Positions 1 through 7,614 of a stretch of 26,187 bases of DNA are shown here, piece after piece. The first letter of the stretch is position 1, and each line of letters begins with the position of its first letter. Under the pieces are notes generated by a model. The model saw nothing but the letters and a program-made list of their open reading frames with translations. It was not told the origin of the DNA and did no database searches. Position numbers and translations under genes: made by a program. This DNA comes from DASQUK01 sp046723645 (GTDB lineage Bacteria; Actinomycetota; Acidimicrobiia; Acidimicrobiales; VFJN01). The DNA is taken from the NCBI GenBank assembly GCA_046723645.1, contig JBKOUY010000051.1:1-26187 (forward strand). The letters run 5' to 3'.

Positions 1-531
1 GTGCTGGCGGCCGGCTGCGGCTCCGCCGGCATCCCCGGCCTGCCGGCTGCCGTGCGGCCCCCGGTCCGGCCGGTCAAGGGCGAGATCCTCACGCTGCGCC
101 AGCCGCCGGGCGCACCCCTGGTCACGCACACCGTGCGGGGCCTGGTCCATGGGTTCACCGTGTACCTGGTCCCGCGTGCGGACGGCCGCCTGATCGTCGG
201 CGCGACCGTGCAGGAGCGGGGCTGGGACACCCGGGTCACCGCCGGGGGCGCCTACGAGCTCCTCCGCGACGCGCTCGCCCTGGTTCCGGGGCTCGACGAC
301 GCGGAGCTGGCGGCGGTCCGCGCCGGCCTGCGGCCCGGGACCCCCGACGACCTGCCGCTCGTCGGGCGGGCGGCGGCGGAGGGGCTGGTGCTGGCGACCG
401 GCCACTACCGCAACGGGATCCTGCTCACCCCGATCACGGCGGAGGCGGTGGCGGCCGCTGTCGTCGGGGGGCCGTTGCCGCCCGAGGTGGACGCCTGCGA
501 TCCCCGGCGGTTCGAGGAGGTGCTGGTGTGA
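1..531 (+). CDS. thiO: Glycine oxidase ThiO, C-terminal part (cut by window edge)
   Basis: This is the last ~176 codons of an FAD-dependent amine oxidase of the DAO family. ThiO oxidises glycine to the imine (dehydroglycine) used to build the thiazole ring of thiamine. The window opens at a VLAAGCGS stretch, the usual dinucleotide-fold region before the substrate domain, so FAD-binding GxGxxG and the start lie outside. The C-terminal signature GLRPGTPDDLPLVG, followed by LATGHYRNGILL, is typical of ThiO and carries the arginine and backbone contacts to FAD. The stop codon overlaps a possible GTG start of thiS (GTGA at 528-531), and the thiS-thiG-thiE-thiD order downstream supports ThiO over another DAO enzyme. 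Confidence 0.9.
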   Translation: MLAAGCGSAGIPGLPAAVRPPVRPVKGEILTLRQPPGAPLVTHTVRGLVHGFTVYLVPRADGRLIVGATVQERGWDTRVTAGGAYELLRDALALVPGLDDAELAAVRAGLRPGTPDDLPLVGRAAAEGLVLATGHYRNGILLTPITAEAVAAAVVGGPLPPEVDACDPRRFEEVLV

Positions 532-542
532 AGGCGATGGCG

Positions 543-743
543 ATGCGCGTCACCGTCAACGGCGAGGCGACCGAGGTGCCCGCCGGGACCAGCGTCGCGG
601 CGCTGCTCGCATCGCTCGAGATCGAGCCGCGGGGTGTGGCCGTGGCGGTGGACGGCGAGGTGGTGACCCGTCGGACCTGGGCGGAGCGTTCGCTGGCGGC
701 GGGCGAGCGCGTCGAGATCCTGTCGATCGCCCAGGGAGGCTGA
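543..743 (+). CDS. thiS: Sulfur carrier protein ThiS
   Basis: Small ubiquitin-fold sulfur carrier of 66 residues. Its C-terminal Gly-Gly (IAQGG then stop) is adenylated and thiocarboxylated to deliver sulfur to ThiG. The N-terminus MRVTVNGE matches the family's first strand. I chose the ATG at 543 because AAGG at 531-534 is a well-placed ribosome binding site and because family members begin just before this strand. A GTG at 528, overlapping the thiO stop, and an ATG at 537 are in-frame alternatives. Translational coupling to thiO is likely, and thiG starts 4 bp after the stop. Confidence 0.93.
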   Translation: MRVTVNGEATEVPAGTSVAALLASLEIEPRGVAVAVDGEVVTRRTWAERSLAAGERVEILSIAQGG

Positions 744-747
744 CAGA

Positions 748-1539
748 GTGACCACCGTCGAGCTGCATTCCGACCCCTTGGTGATCGCCGGCGAGTCGTT
801 CCGATCGCGGCTGATCCTGGGCACCGGCGGTGCCCCGAACCTGGACCTCCTCGAGGACGCGCTGACGGCGTCCGGCACCGAGATCACCACCGTGGCGCTG
901 CGCCGGGTCGACCCCTCGGCCCCGGGCTCACTGTTCGACCTGCTCCGCCGCACCGATATCCGCCCGCTGCCCAACACCGCCGGCTGTTTCACCGCCCGTG
1001 ACGCGGTGCGCACTGCGCAGCTGGGTCGGGAGGCCCTGGAGACCGACTGGGTGAAGCTCGAGGTCGTGGCCGACGAGCGCACGCTGCTGCCCGACCCGGT
1101 CGAGCTGCTCGACGCGGCCGAGCAGCTGGTCGACGACGGCTTCGTGGTGCTGGCCTACACCAACGACGATCCGGTGCTCGCGCGCCGCCTCGAGGACGCC
1201 GGCGTCGCCGCGGTCATGCCGCTGGGGTCGCCGATCGGCAGCGGCATGGGCATCCGCAATCCCTACAACCTGGCGATGATCCTGGAGGCCGCCGGCGTAC
1301 CGGTGGTGCTCGATGCCGGGATCGGCACGGCATCCGACGCCGCCCGGGCGATGGAGCTGGGCTGCGATGCCGTGCTGCTGGCCACCGCCGTCACGCGCGC
1401 CCGCGACCCGGTCAGCATGGCCAGCGCCATGCGCCACGCGGTCGAGGCCGGCCGGCTGGCCCGCCGCGCGGGGCGCATCCCCAAGCGGCTCTATGCGGAG
1501 GCGTCGACCAGCGGCGAGGGCCTGGCCGAGCTGGGATGA
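748..1539 (+). CDS. thiG: Thiazole synthase ThiG
   Basis: Thiazole synthase, 263 residues with a TIM barrel. It condenses 1-deoxy-D-xylulose 5-phosphate, dehydroglycine and the ThiS thiocarboxylate into thiazole phosphate. Visible family marks are SRLILGTGG near residue 20, PNTAGCFTARDAV near 75, the Schiff-base lysine in WVKLEVV (about K103), MPLGSPIGSGMGIRNP near 160 and the phosphate-binding stretch VVLDAGIGTASDAA near 190. The length is normal. The start is the GTG at 748, 4 bp after thiS, and its first residues match the usual N-terminus. thiE follows after 4 bp, so the genes are co-transcribed. Confidence 0.96.
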   Translation: MTTVELHSDPLVIAGESFRSRLILGTGGAPNLDLLEDALTASGTEITTVALRRVDPSAPGSLFDLLRRTDIRPLPNTAGCFTARDAVRTAQLGREALETDWVKLEVVADERTLLPDPVELLDAAEQLVDDGFVVLAYTNDDPVLARRLEDAGVAAVMPLGSPIGSGMGIRNPYNLAMILEAAGVPVVLDAGIGTASDAARAMELGCDAVLLATAVTRARDPVSMASAMRHAVEAGRLARRAGRIPKRLYAEASTSGEGLAELG

Positions 1540-1543
1540 CGGC

Positions 1544-2212
1544 GTGACCCCCGGCCTGATGGTCCTCACGGACCGGCGCATGGCGGCGGACGCCGGCCAC
1601 GACCTCGTCGATGTGGTGGGGGCAGTGCTCGGCGCGGGTGCGCCCACGATCCTGCTCCGAGAGAAGGACCTGCCCCGGGCCGACCGCTACGAGCTGGCGG
1701 TGCGGCTTCGGGCCGCCACGACCGCTGCCGGAACTTCGCTCATCGTCGCCGGCGACGTGGCGCTGGCCCGCGCCGTCGGCGCCGACGGCGTGCACCTCGC
1801 CGCCGACGATCCCTGGCCCGGCGACGAGGCCGTCGGGCTCTGCGTCGGGAGGTCGTGCCACACGCCCGCCGACCTGCTGGCCGCAGCGAGAACCCGCGTT
1901 GTGCACTACGCCACGTTCTCACCGGTGTTCGCCACGCCGTCCAAGCCTGGCTACGGGCCGGCGCTCGGCGTAGCGGGGCTGGCCGCCGGGTGCCGGACCG
2001 TCGCCTGCTTGGCCTCGCCGCTCGGCGTCTACGCGCTCGGCGGGATCACGCCGGCGACCGCTCCGGCGTGCCTGGCTGTCGGCGCCGCAGGCGTTGCCGT
2101 GATGGGGAGCGTCATGCGGGCGCCCGACCCGGGCGCGGCCGTGCGGGCGTTGATCGGCGAGCTGGAGGACACGTACCGCGATGCGGACGTGCGGCGGCTG
2201 ACGACCCCATGA
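1544..2212 (+). CDS. thiE: Thiamine phosphate synthase ThiE
   Basis: Joins HMP-pyrophosphate and thiazole phosphate to give thiamine phosphate; TIM barrel of 222 residues. Family signatures seen are LLREKDLPRADR (the QLREK-like element), a GADGVHLAADDP stretch, GRSCHTPADL (GxSxH-like), ATFSPVFATPSKPGYGPALG and YALGGITP, with GAAGVAVMGSV near the end. I chose the GTG at 1544, 4 bp after the thiG stop; an ATG at 1559 is the alternative. The stop overlaps the thiD start (ATGA). TenI-like proteins share this fold, but the REKD and TPSKPGYG motifs and the operon context favour the synthase. Confidence 0.92.
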   Translation: MTPGLMVLTDRRMAADAGHDLVDVVGAVLGAGAPTILLREKDLPRADRYELAVRLRAATTAAGTSLIVAGDVALARAVGADGVHLAADDPWPGDEAVGLCVGRSCHTPADLLAAARTRVVHYATFSPVFATPSKPGYGPALGVAGLAAGCRTVACLASPLGVYALGGITPATAPACLAVGAAGVAVMGSVMRAPDPGAAVRALIGELEDTYRDADVRRLTTP

Positions 2213-3036
2213 CGTCGCCAACCGCACGTTCGGGAACGCCGGCCGTGGCGCTCACCATCGCGGGGTCCGACTCCGGCGGCGGGGCCGGCATCCAGGCCGA
2301 CCTCGTGACCTTCGCGGCGCTGGGCGTGCACGGCGCCAGCGCGGTCACCGCGTTGACGGCGCAGAACACCGTCGGGGTGGCGGGCGTCCACGTCCCCCCC
2401 GTCGAGTTCCTGCGGGCGCAGCTGGACGCCGTGCTCGCCGACCTGCCGGTGGCGGCGGTCAAGACCGGCATGCTCGCCACCGAGGAGGTGGTCCTGGCGG
2501 TCGCCGACTACGCCGGCGCCGGCCGCCTCCCGAACCTGGTGGTCGACCCGGTGCTGGTGTCGTCGACGGGCGCCCGCCTGCTCGATCCCGGCGCCGAGGC
2601 GGCGTACCGCGAGGCGCTGTTCCCACAGGCGCTGGTGGTCACGCCCAACATCCGGGAGGCGCAGGTGCTGCTGGGGGCGCCGGTCGATTCGATCGACGAC
2701 GCGCGCCGGGCCGCCGGGAGGCTGGCGGAGTGGGGCCCCCAGTGGGTGGTCGTCAAGGGCGGGCACCTGGCGGCGGACGGCGCCTGCGACGTCGTGGTCG
2801 AGTCGGTCAGCGGCGACGTCACGCAGCTGTGCATGCCGCGCATCGACACCCGCAACGACCATGGCACCGGCTGCAGCTTCGGCGCTGCCACCGTCGCCGG
2901 GCTGGCCCGCGGCCTACCCGTGGCCGAGGCGCTGCGCGCGGCCAAGCGGTTCGTGCACGAGGGCCTGGAGCTGTCGGCCTCCTGGGCGCTGGGCGGTGGC
3001 CACGGTCCCGTCGGCAAGCTCGGGGCCTGGTCGTAG
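2209..3036 (+). CDS. thiD: Hydroxymethylpyrimidine/phosphomethylpyrimidine kinase ThiD
   Basis: Ribokinase-fold kinase, 275 residues, that phosphorylates HMP and then HMP-P to HMP-PP for ThiE. Seen: LTIAGSDSGGGAGIQADL near the N-terminus (substrate loop), VKTGMLAT, VVDPVLVSSTGARLL, TPNIREA, VVKGGH and the anion-hole/catalytic-base signature NDHGTGCSFGAATVAGLA near residue 225. The start overlaps the thiE stop by 4 bp (ATGA), which fixes the ATG at 2209. It closes the thi operon: the next gene runs on the opposite strand and its stop is only 3 bp away. Confidence 0.96.
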   Translation: MTSPTARSGTPAVALTIAGSDSGGGAGIQADLVTFAALGVHGASAVTALTAQNTVGVAGVHVPPVEFLRAQLDAVLADLPVAAVKTGMLATEEVVLAVADYAGAGRLPNLVVDPVLVSSTGARLLDPGAEAAYREALFPQALVVTPNIREAQVLLGAPVDSIDDARRAAGRLAEWGPQWVVVKGGHLAADGACDVVVESVSGDVTQLCMPRIDTRNDHGTGCSFGAATVAGLARGLPVAEALRAAKRFVHEGLELSASWALGGGHGPVGKLGAWS

Positions 3037-3039
3037 CGG

Positions 3040-4095
3040 TCAGGCGCCGAGCGGAGACGCGCGGTCCGGCGGCATCACCGGTATCACCGGCAGGCCGCCC
3101 TGCCAGCGGCCGGCGCCGCGCATCCAGCCATCCCCCGGTGGGCAGTCGGCGAGGTGGTCGCAGTGGCGGCAGGCGGCCGACGGGGTGGCGTCGCCGGGAT
3201 CGAAGCCGCGCTCCACCGCGGCGACACGCTCGGCGACCACAGCCACGATCCGCTCGGCGCCGAGTGCGAGGAGCCGGTCGTCGACGGGAACCGTCACCCG
3301 GTCGCCGGTGTCGCCGGCGGTGATCAGCACGGAACCAGGCGCCACGCCGATGGCGAGCGCGCCCGCGGCCGCCTCGAACGCCGCCCGGCCCCGCAGGGCA
3401 TCGTCGTCGCCGCTGGCCACCCGGTGGGCCACCAGCACGAAGCCTCCGGCACCCGTCACCCGGCCGAGGCGGGCGTCGGCGCCGCATGCCACCGCCACCG
3501 GCGAGGCCTTGTCCGGCCGCCACCGGAGTGCCGGCGCTGCGGCCGGCCCGGGTCCCACCAGCGTGAGCTGGGATGGGAGTGGCCAGCCCAGCACACGGAC
3601 GAAGCCGGCCAGCCACCGGCTCGCGCCGGCGGCCACGGCGGCAAGGGTGGCCGAGTCCCCGGCCTGCCAGACGTCGCAGATCCAGTCGCCCACGCCCGAC
3701 CGCTCGACCGGCGGCGCCCCGCCGGCGCCGGACTCGTCGCCCGTGCGAAGCGCCCGCATCCAGGCTCGGATGGCATCGAGCGGCATGGGCAGCGTCGGCG
3801 CCCGGCCCGTCCGATCGGCCCGGGCGATGTGGTGTGCGAGCGCGGCCCGCCCGCAGGCGCCGGCCGCCAGCGGTGGTGACCAGCCGGGGAAGCTCCAGCC
3901 GTGCTCGCCCTCGCCGCGGTAGCGGGCCGGGCACGTGGCGGCTTCGTGGGCCGCCACGTGCCCGACGTACACGTCGCCCACAGCACCCGGAGGGGCGGCC
4001 GCAAGCGCCTCGGCGATCCGCCCACCGGTTTCGCGGCGGAGGCGATCGGCGGTCCCTACGGGGTCGGCGGTCCTGCCGGCGGTGGCCGCCGTCAC
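3040..4095 (-). CDS. Degenerate PD-(D/E)XK-like protein with intact four-Cys cluster motif
   Basis: A 351-residue protein whose architecture parallels the nuclease encoded just upstream (4092-4991). An early CPAR-type cysteine is near residue 55, and a C-terminal C-x2-C-x5-C motif (CRHCDHLADC, about residues 309-318) matches the Fe-S cluster pattern of AddB/Cas4-type nucleases. Where the neighbour has GRIDVL and VIVEVKGG, this protein has GADARLGRV and FVLVAHRV: an Asp remains, but the catalytic Glu and Lys are gone. I infer a catalytically inactive, probably structural or DNA-binding partner. The GTG start overlaps the upstream stop by 4 bp (GTGA), indicating coupled expression. The function itself is not established. 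Confidence 0.7.
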   Translation of the reverse strand: MTAATAGRTADPVGTADRLRRETGGRIAEALAAAPPGAVGDVYVGHVAAHEAATCPARYRGEGEHGWSFPGWSPPLAAGACGRAALAHHIARADRTGRAPTLPMPLDAIRAWMRALRTGDESGAGGAPPVERSGVGDWICDVWQAGDSATLAAVAAGASRWLAGFVRVLGWPLPSQLTLVGPGPAAAPALRWRPDKASPVAVACGADARLGRVTGAGGFVLVAHRVASGDDDALRGRAAFEAAAGALAIGVAPGSVLITAGDTGDRVTVPVDDRLLALGAERIVAVVAERVAAVERGFDPGDATPSAACRHCDHLADCPPGDGWMRGAGRWQGGLPVIPVMPPDRASPLGA

Positions 4096-4991
4096 GAGCC
4101 CGCCTCCGCCGTGCCCGGCCGCCAGGCCCGACCGACCGGGCAGTCGGGACGCACCGGGCAGTGTTGGCAGTGGCCGCCGGGGGACATCGCCGGCGGCTCG
4201 CCCGCCGCCAGTCGGGCCGCGACCCCCATCGCCTCGTCGAGCCGCTCGGCGGCGTGCTGCAGCAGTGCGGGCCGGATCGGTTCGGTCTGGGTGGTGCCGT
4301 CGGACACGATCGTCACCGCGCTGGCCGGGACCTCGCCGTCCCGGAGCGCCAGCATCAGGGCGTACAGGTGGCCGTCGGCCCGCATGCCGTCGTACCAGCG
4401 GCCGCCCTTGACCTCCACGATCACGCCGGGTCGGCCGGTGGGAGGGCCGCCCATCAACACGTCGATCCGTCCCGCAACGATGACCGCACCGCCCGCCAGG
4501 GCAACGCGAACCGGTTCCTCGACGCGTGGCCACCAGGCGGGGTCGACGGCGGACAACCCCGCCGCCGCGAGCCGGTCGATCCGCGCGGCGGCGTCAGACC
4601 TGAGCCGGTCGGCGGCCGGGCCGAGGTCGGCCAGGCGGTCGGCCACCGTGTCGTCGCCGAGGGCGCTGAGGAACGCCACCGCCGAGTCCACGGTGATGCT
4701 TCGCCGTGGGGACACCGTCGCGAGCTTGGCGGCGGCGTCGACCATCCATCCCACGACGACGTCGTCGGACGGTGCGTGATCCTCGCTGCGCTCGCTGAGG
4801 GCCCGGCGGGGGCAGCGCAGGAGCCCGGTCACCAGGTGCTTCGACAAGCGGAGCGGCTCGTCCGGGTGCCAGCCGCCGACTGCGCTGGTGGCCCGGGCGG
4901 CGGCGTCGAGCTCGGCGCGCAAGGCCGCGATCCCGTCGGAGGCTGGAGCGTCGAGCGGCCTCGCGAGCACATCGCCCAGCGCCTCGACCAC
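4092..4991 (-). CDS. PD-(D/E)XK nuclease family protein (RecB/AddB/Cas4-like, Fe-S)
   Basis: A 299-residue stand-alone nuclease-domain protein. A first cysteine occurs at about residue 60 (LLRCPRRA). The catalytic core is visible as GRIDVL (Asp about 177), VIVEVKGG (Glu about 193, Lys about 195) and a GHLYALML helix with the Tyr typical of the RecB motif. The C-terminal CQHCPVRPDC (C-x2-C-x5-C, residues 275-284) completes a four-Cys Fe-S cluster as in AddB and Cas4. It carries no helicase domain. The GTG start at 4991 is the only good start after an in-frame TAG at 5001-5003. The overlapping downstream gene encodes a dead paralogue, so the pair may form a heterodimer, perhaps in DNA end processing (inference). 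Confidence 0.85.
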   Translation of the reverse strand: MVEALGDVLARPLDAPASDGIAALRAELDAAARATSAVGGWHPDEPLRLSKHLVTGLLRCPRRALSERSEDHAPSDDVVVGWMVDAAAKLATVSPRRSITVDSAVAFLSALGDDTVADRLADLGPAADRLRSDAAARIDRLAAAGLSAVDPAWWPRVEEPVRVALAGGAVIVAGRIDVLMGGPPTGRPGVIVEVKGGRWYDGMRADGHLYALMLALRDGEVPASAVTIVSDGTTQTEPIRPALLQHAAERLDEAMGVAARLAAGEPPAMSPGGHCQHCPVRPDCPVGRAWRPGTAEAGS

Positions 4992-5033
4992 CGACGCATG
5001 CTAGGGATCGGCCGGCACCCGCCGGGGGACCCG

Positions 5034-6548
5034 TCAACCCGTTCGGCGTTCCCTCCGCCTGGCCAGCCAGTCGGCCTCGGCCTCGCCCATCTCGGTCGAC
5101 GGCGGGCCGTCGACCCAGGGCCACAGCTCGTTGGCGATGCCGCGGAAGTTGGCCGTGGCCCGCAGGTCGCCGAGGATGGCCATCAAGCCCAGGTTGATCC
5201 GCTGGATGATGACGAAGCTGGCGGGCAGGTTGGCGGCCTTGATGATCGGGCCGTAGGGACCGGTGGGGTCGAAGTAGCGCGACAGGGCGTCGGTCGACCA
5301 CTGGGGGGTGATCGTCACCTCCTCGTCGTGCATGACGAAGTCGTAGAAGTGACTGAAGTAGTCGTGCACCAGGCGGTCGGACACCGGCGTCCCCGGGCGC
5401 AGCATGCCGATCCGCTCGACGATGTCCCGGTAGCGCGCCGTGTCCCGGTCGATGACCATGGCCCGGATCATCTCGCCGAAGAGCTCCATGTCGGCGGGCG
5501 TGAAGTGCTTGACCAGCCCGAAGTCGAGGAAGGTGACGCGGCCACCGGGGCGGAACAGGTAGTTCCCGGGGTGGGGATCGCCGTTGAACGCCTGGAGCCG
5601 ATAGAGGCTGCGGAACACGAACCGGTAGATGGCCTCGGCCGCCCGGTTGCGCTCGTCCTGGTCCCACGCCGACATCTCGTCGAAGCGAGCGCCCTCGGCG
5701 AGCTCGGTCGTCAGCACCCGCGGCGTCGACAAGGACATGAGCACGTCGGGCACGTGGATGAACGGATGCCCGCGGTAGAAGTCGGCGAACAGCTGCTGGT
5801 TGCGGGCTTCGTTGGCGTAGTCGAGCTCCTCGACCACCCGGGCCCGGATCTCGGCGACGAGCGGGCCCGGCTCGAAGCCCGACAGCGCCATGCCCAGGGC
5901 ACCGAAGATCAGGCCGGCGCTGTCGAGGTCGGACCTGATGGCGTCGTCGACTCCCGGATACTGCACCTTGACCGCCACGGCGTGCTCGTCCCTGGTGATC
6001 GCCCGGTGGACCTGGCCAATGGAGGCGGCGGCGATCGGCGTCGGATCCCACTCGAGGAACAACCGGTCGGGACGGGCGCCCAGCTCCTGCTCGACGACGG
6101 CCGCGGCAAGGTCGGGCGACATCGGCGGCGCATCCTGCTGCAGCCCCTGGAGCGCCTGGCGCACGTGGTCGGGTAGGCCGGTGTCGAGGTACGACGCCAT
6201 CTGGCCCAGCTTCATGAACGCGCCCTTCATGTTGCCGAGCGCCTCAGCCACCTGATCGGCGGTGCGCAGCTCGAAGCGCCGGTCGAGCTCGACCCGCCGC
6301 CCCGCGCTCGCGAACGTCCGCCGGGCACGATGCAGGGCGAAGTCGGCCCCGGTGCGGCCACCCATCCGGGCCAGCTCCAGCCGCCGCCGGCCGGGGGTGC
6401 GCGCCGAGATCGGAGTAACGTCGACGGAGCGCCGGGGCTTGCGGGCCCGGCGAGCCACGGCGATCGCGACGACGATTGCGGCGGCGGCCGCGCCCAATCC
6501 GGCGCCGATTGCCGCCGTGGGGCGCGTGCGCCAACCCTGACCGGACAT
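5034..6548 (-). CDS. ABC1/AarF/UbiB family atypical kinase
   Basis: A 504-residue protein of the ABC1 (UbiB/ADCK) kinase-like family. An N-terminal membrane helix (about residues 11-32, Ala/Val-rich, followed by RRARKPRR) anchors it. The family hallmarks are the KxGQ motif in FMKLGQMASYLD (about 113-116), the Ala-rich loop IAAASIGQVHRA that replaces the P-loop, the lysine in VAVKVQYPG (about 194), NGDPHPGNYLF (catalytic loop) and FLDFGLVKHF (DFG). Members are ATPases or kinases tied to lipid and quinone metabolism; the substrate here is unknown. I chose the ATG at 6548, just before the helix, over an upstream in-frame codon. It may be co-transcribed with the nuclease pair 42 bp downstream. 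Confidence 0.92.
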   Translation of the reverse strand: MSGQGWRTRPTAAIGAGLGAAAAAIVVAIAVARRARKPRRSVDVTPISARTPGRRRLELARMGGRTGADFALHRARRTFASAGRRVELDRRFELRTADQVAEALGNMKGAFMKLGQMASYLDTGLPDHVRQALQGLQQDAPPMSPDLAAAVVEQELGARPDRLFLEWDPTPIAAASIGQVHRAITRDEHAVAVKVQYPGVDDAIRSDLDSAGLIFGALGMALSGFEPGPLVAEIRARVVEELDYANEARNQQLFADFYRGHPFIHVPDVLMSLSTPRVLTTELAEGARFDEMSAWDQDERNRAAEAIYRFVFRSLYRLQAFNGDPHPGNYLFRPGGRVTFLDFGLVKHFTPADMELFGEMIRAMVIDRDTARYRDIVERIGMLRPGTPVSDRLVHDYFSHFYDFVMHDEEVTITPQWSTDALSRYFDPTGPYGPIIKAANLPASFVIIQRINLGLMAILGDLRATANFRGIANELWPWVDGPPSTEMGEAEADWLARRRERRTG

Positions 6549-6722
6549 GGCGCCGGAGCCTACCGACCGGCCCCGTGAGCCGACTCGACGTGCCGGCCCG
6601 CGCACCCTCTAAGAGCCGAGCGGACAGGCCCGAATGTGGGCACCGAACCGTACCGGATCAGCAGCGTAAGCCCAGGCCTCACAGTTCGGCATCCGGGCAA
6701 CGCTGACAAGGGTTCGCCGAGA

Positions 6723-6752
6723 TGACGGACCTATCCGCGCATCTTCTAAGGT
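6723..6752 (+). promoter_or_regulatory. Possible promoter of the DoxX-like gene
   Basis: TGACGG at 6723-6728 and TAAGGT at 6747-6752 are separated by 18 bp, an acceptable sigma-70-type layout, about 46 bp upstream of the ATG at 6799. The remainder of the 250-bp gap between the divergent UbiB-like and DoxX-like genes shows no coding signal. Pattern match only. Confidence 0.3.
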
Positions 6753-6798
6753 GGCCCGCGCTTCAACCGCCCTCGAGGAGCATCGGGGAACCGCCGCC

Positions 6799-7341
6799 AT
6801 GCATGAGAACCTGCCCACACCTGATCAGCTGAACTTCGCCATGCTCGTCCTCCGGCTCGTCATCGGGCCGATCCTGGCCTTCCACGGCTTCGCCAAGATC
6901 GCCCGGGGCGGCAGGCTCGAAGGCACCGCCGGATGGTTCGAGTCGATGGGGATGCGCCCGGGCCACGTGCACGCCCGCCTCGCGGCGTTCGGCGAGCTGG
7001 CCACCGGCGTCTGCATCACCCTCGGGTTCCTGACGACGTTCGCCGGCATGGGGGTCGTCGGGCTCATGGCCGTCGCCTTCTGGACCGTGCACCGCGGCCA
7101 GGGCCTGTTGATCACCGCCCACGGCTGGGAGTACGTGGCCGTGCTGGGCACCATCGGCGTCGTCCTGGCGACCATCGGCGCCGGCGACTGGAGCCTCGAC
7201 AACGCCATCGGCCTCGACCTCAACGGGCCTGCGGGCTTCTTGATCGCCCTGCTCGGTGGTGTCGGCCTGGCCGCGACCCTGCTGGCATTCGTCTACCACC
7301 CGCCGTCGCGCACCGCAGCCGAGGCGGAAACGAGCTTCTAG
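6799..7341 (+). CDS. DoxX family membrane protein
   Basis: A 180-residue integral membrane protein. The N-terminal LRLVIGPILAFHGFAKI with its following GRLEG and a second amphipathic stretch (AAFGELATGVCITLGF) are DoxX-family features. About four hydrophobic segments lie near residues 15-35, 60-82, 85-115 and 140-165. DoxX proteins have been linked to oxidative-stress membrane complexes in mycobacteria; no partner is visible here. The ATG at 6799 fits the family N-terminus and is preceded by GGGGAA about 9 bp upstream. An upstream in-frame GTG at 6751 overlaps a probable -10 element and is less likely. A hairpin overlaps the stop codon. Confidence 0.85.
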   Translation: MHENLPTPDQLNFAMLVLRLVIGPILAFHGFAKIARGGRLEGTAGWFESMGMRPGHVHARLAAFGELATGVCITLGFLTTFAGMGVVGLMAVAFWTVHRGQGLLITAHGWEYVAVLGTIGVVLATIGAGDWSLDNAIGLDLNGPAGFLIALLGGVGLAATLLAFVYHPPSRTAAEAETSF

Positions 7342-7360
7342 TGGGCGGGAGGGCCCACTA
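7339..7360 (+). terminator. Hairpin overlapping the DoxX stop codon
   Basis: Perfect 8-bp inverted repeat TAGTGGGC / GCCCACTA with a 6-nt loop. It starts at the stop codon itself. No T-tract follows, as is common in high-GC terminators. Confidence 0.55.
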
Positions 7361-7381
7361 GGTCCACCGTCTTCCGATCGC

Positions 7382-7406
7382 CCGCGGCCCGGACGTCGGG
7401 CCGCGG
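7382..7406 (+). terminator. Second strong hairpin in the convergent gap
   Basis: Perfect 10-bp inverted repeat CCGCGGCCCG / CGGGCCGCGG with a 5-nt loop, between the convergent DoxX-like and VOC genes. It is a plausible intrinsic or bidirectional terminator, but without a T-tract. Confidence 0.5.
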
Positions 7407-7419
7407 CGGGAGATCCGGG

Positions 7420-7604
7420 CGCTGCCAGCCTCGAGCTACCCGCGGGGGCGATCGAGCGCTACTGCGACGTGCTGGGACCGGTCGCGACCGTGTCCAATCC
7501 GTGGGACGTCCCCAACGAGGTGGCCGGGGGCGCCGATGCTCGTGTGCCACCACCTCCGGGTGAGCCCGGAGAGCCTCCGCGACTCGCTGCGCCATTACGA
7601 GTGA
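7420..7604 (+). pseudogene. Remnant of a glycosyltransferase C-terminus (ArnT/PMT-like), frameshifted
   Basis: The frame from about 7420 reads LPAGAIERYCDVLGPVATVS, then NPWDVPNEVAGG; removing one G from the GGGGG run near 7526-7530 continues it as APMLVCHHLRVSPESLRDSL and RHYE-stop at 7602-7604. The pattern N-E-x-x-G-x-P-x-x-V-C followed by an R-rich amphipathic tail ending RHY resembles C-termini of family-39/PMT-type membrane glycosyltransferases. No membrane segments or N-terminal part are present, so this is a decayed fragment rather than a gene. The family assignment rests on memory of the pattern and is tentative. Confidence 0.35.
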
Positions 7605-7614
7605 ACGCGCGCCG

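Noticed and set aside
2819..3934. Long open frames opposite thiD, the nuclease genes and ubiB-like gene
   Set aside because: They are antisense frames produced by high GC3 codon use, rich in Arg/Pro/Gly and with no domain patterns.
4092..4991. Cas4 of a CRISPR system
   Set aside because: The nuclease and Fe-S motifs fit, but no cas1/cas2 or repeats are nearby; a general RecB/AddB-like nuclease is the safer call.
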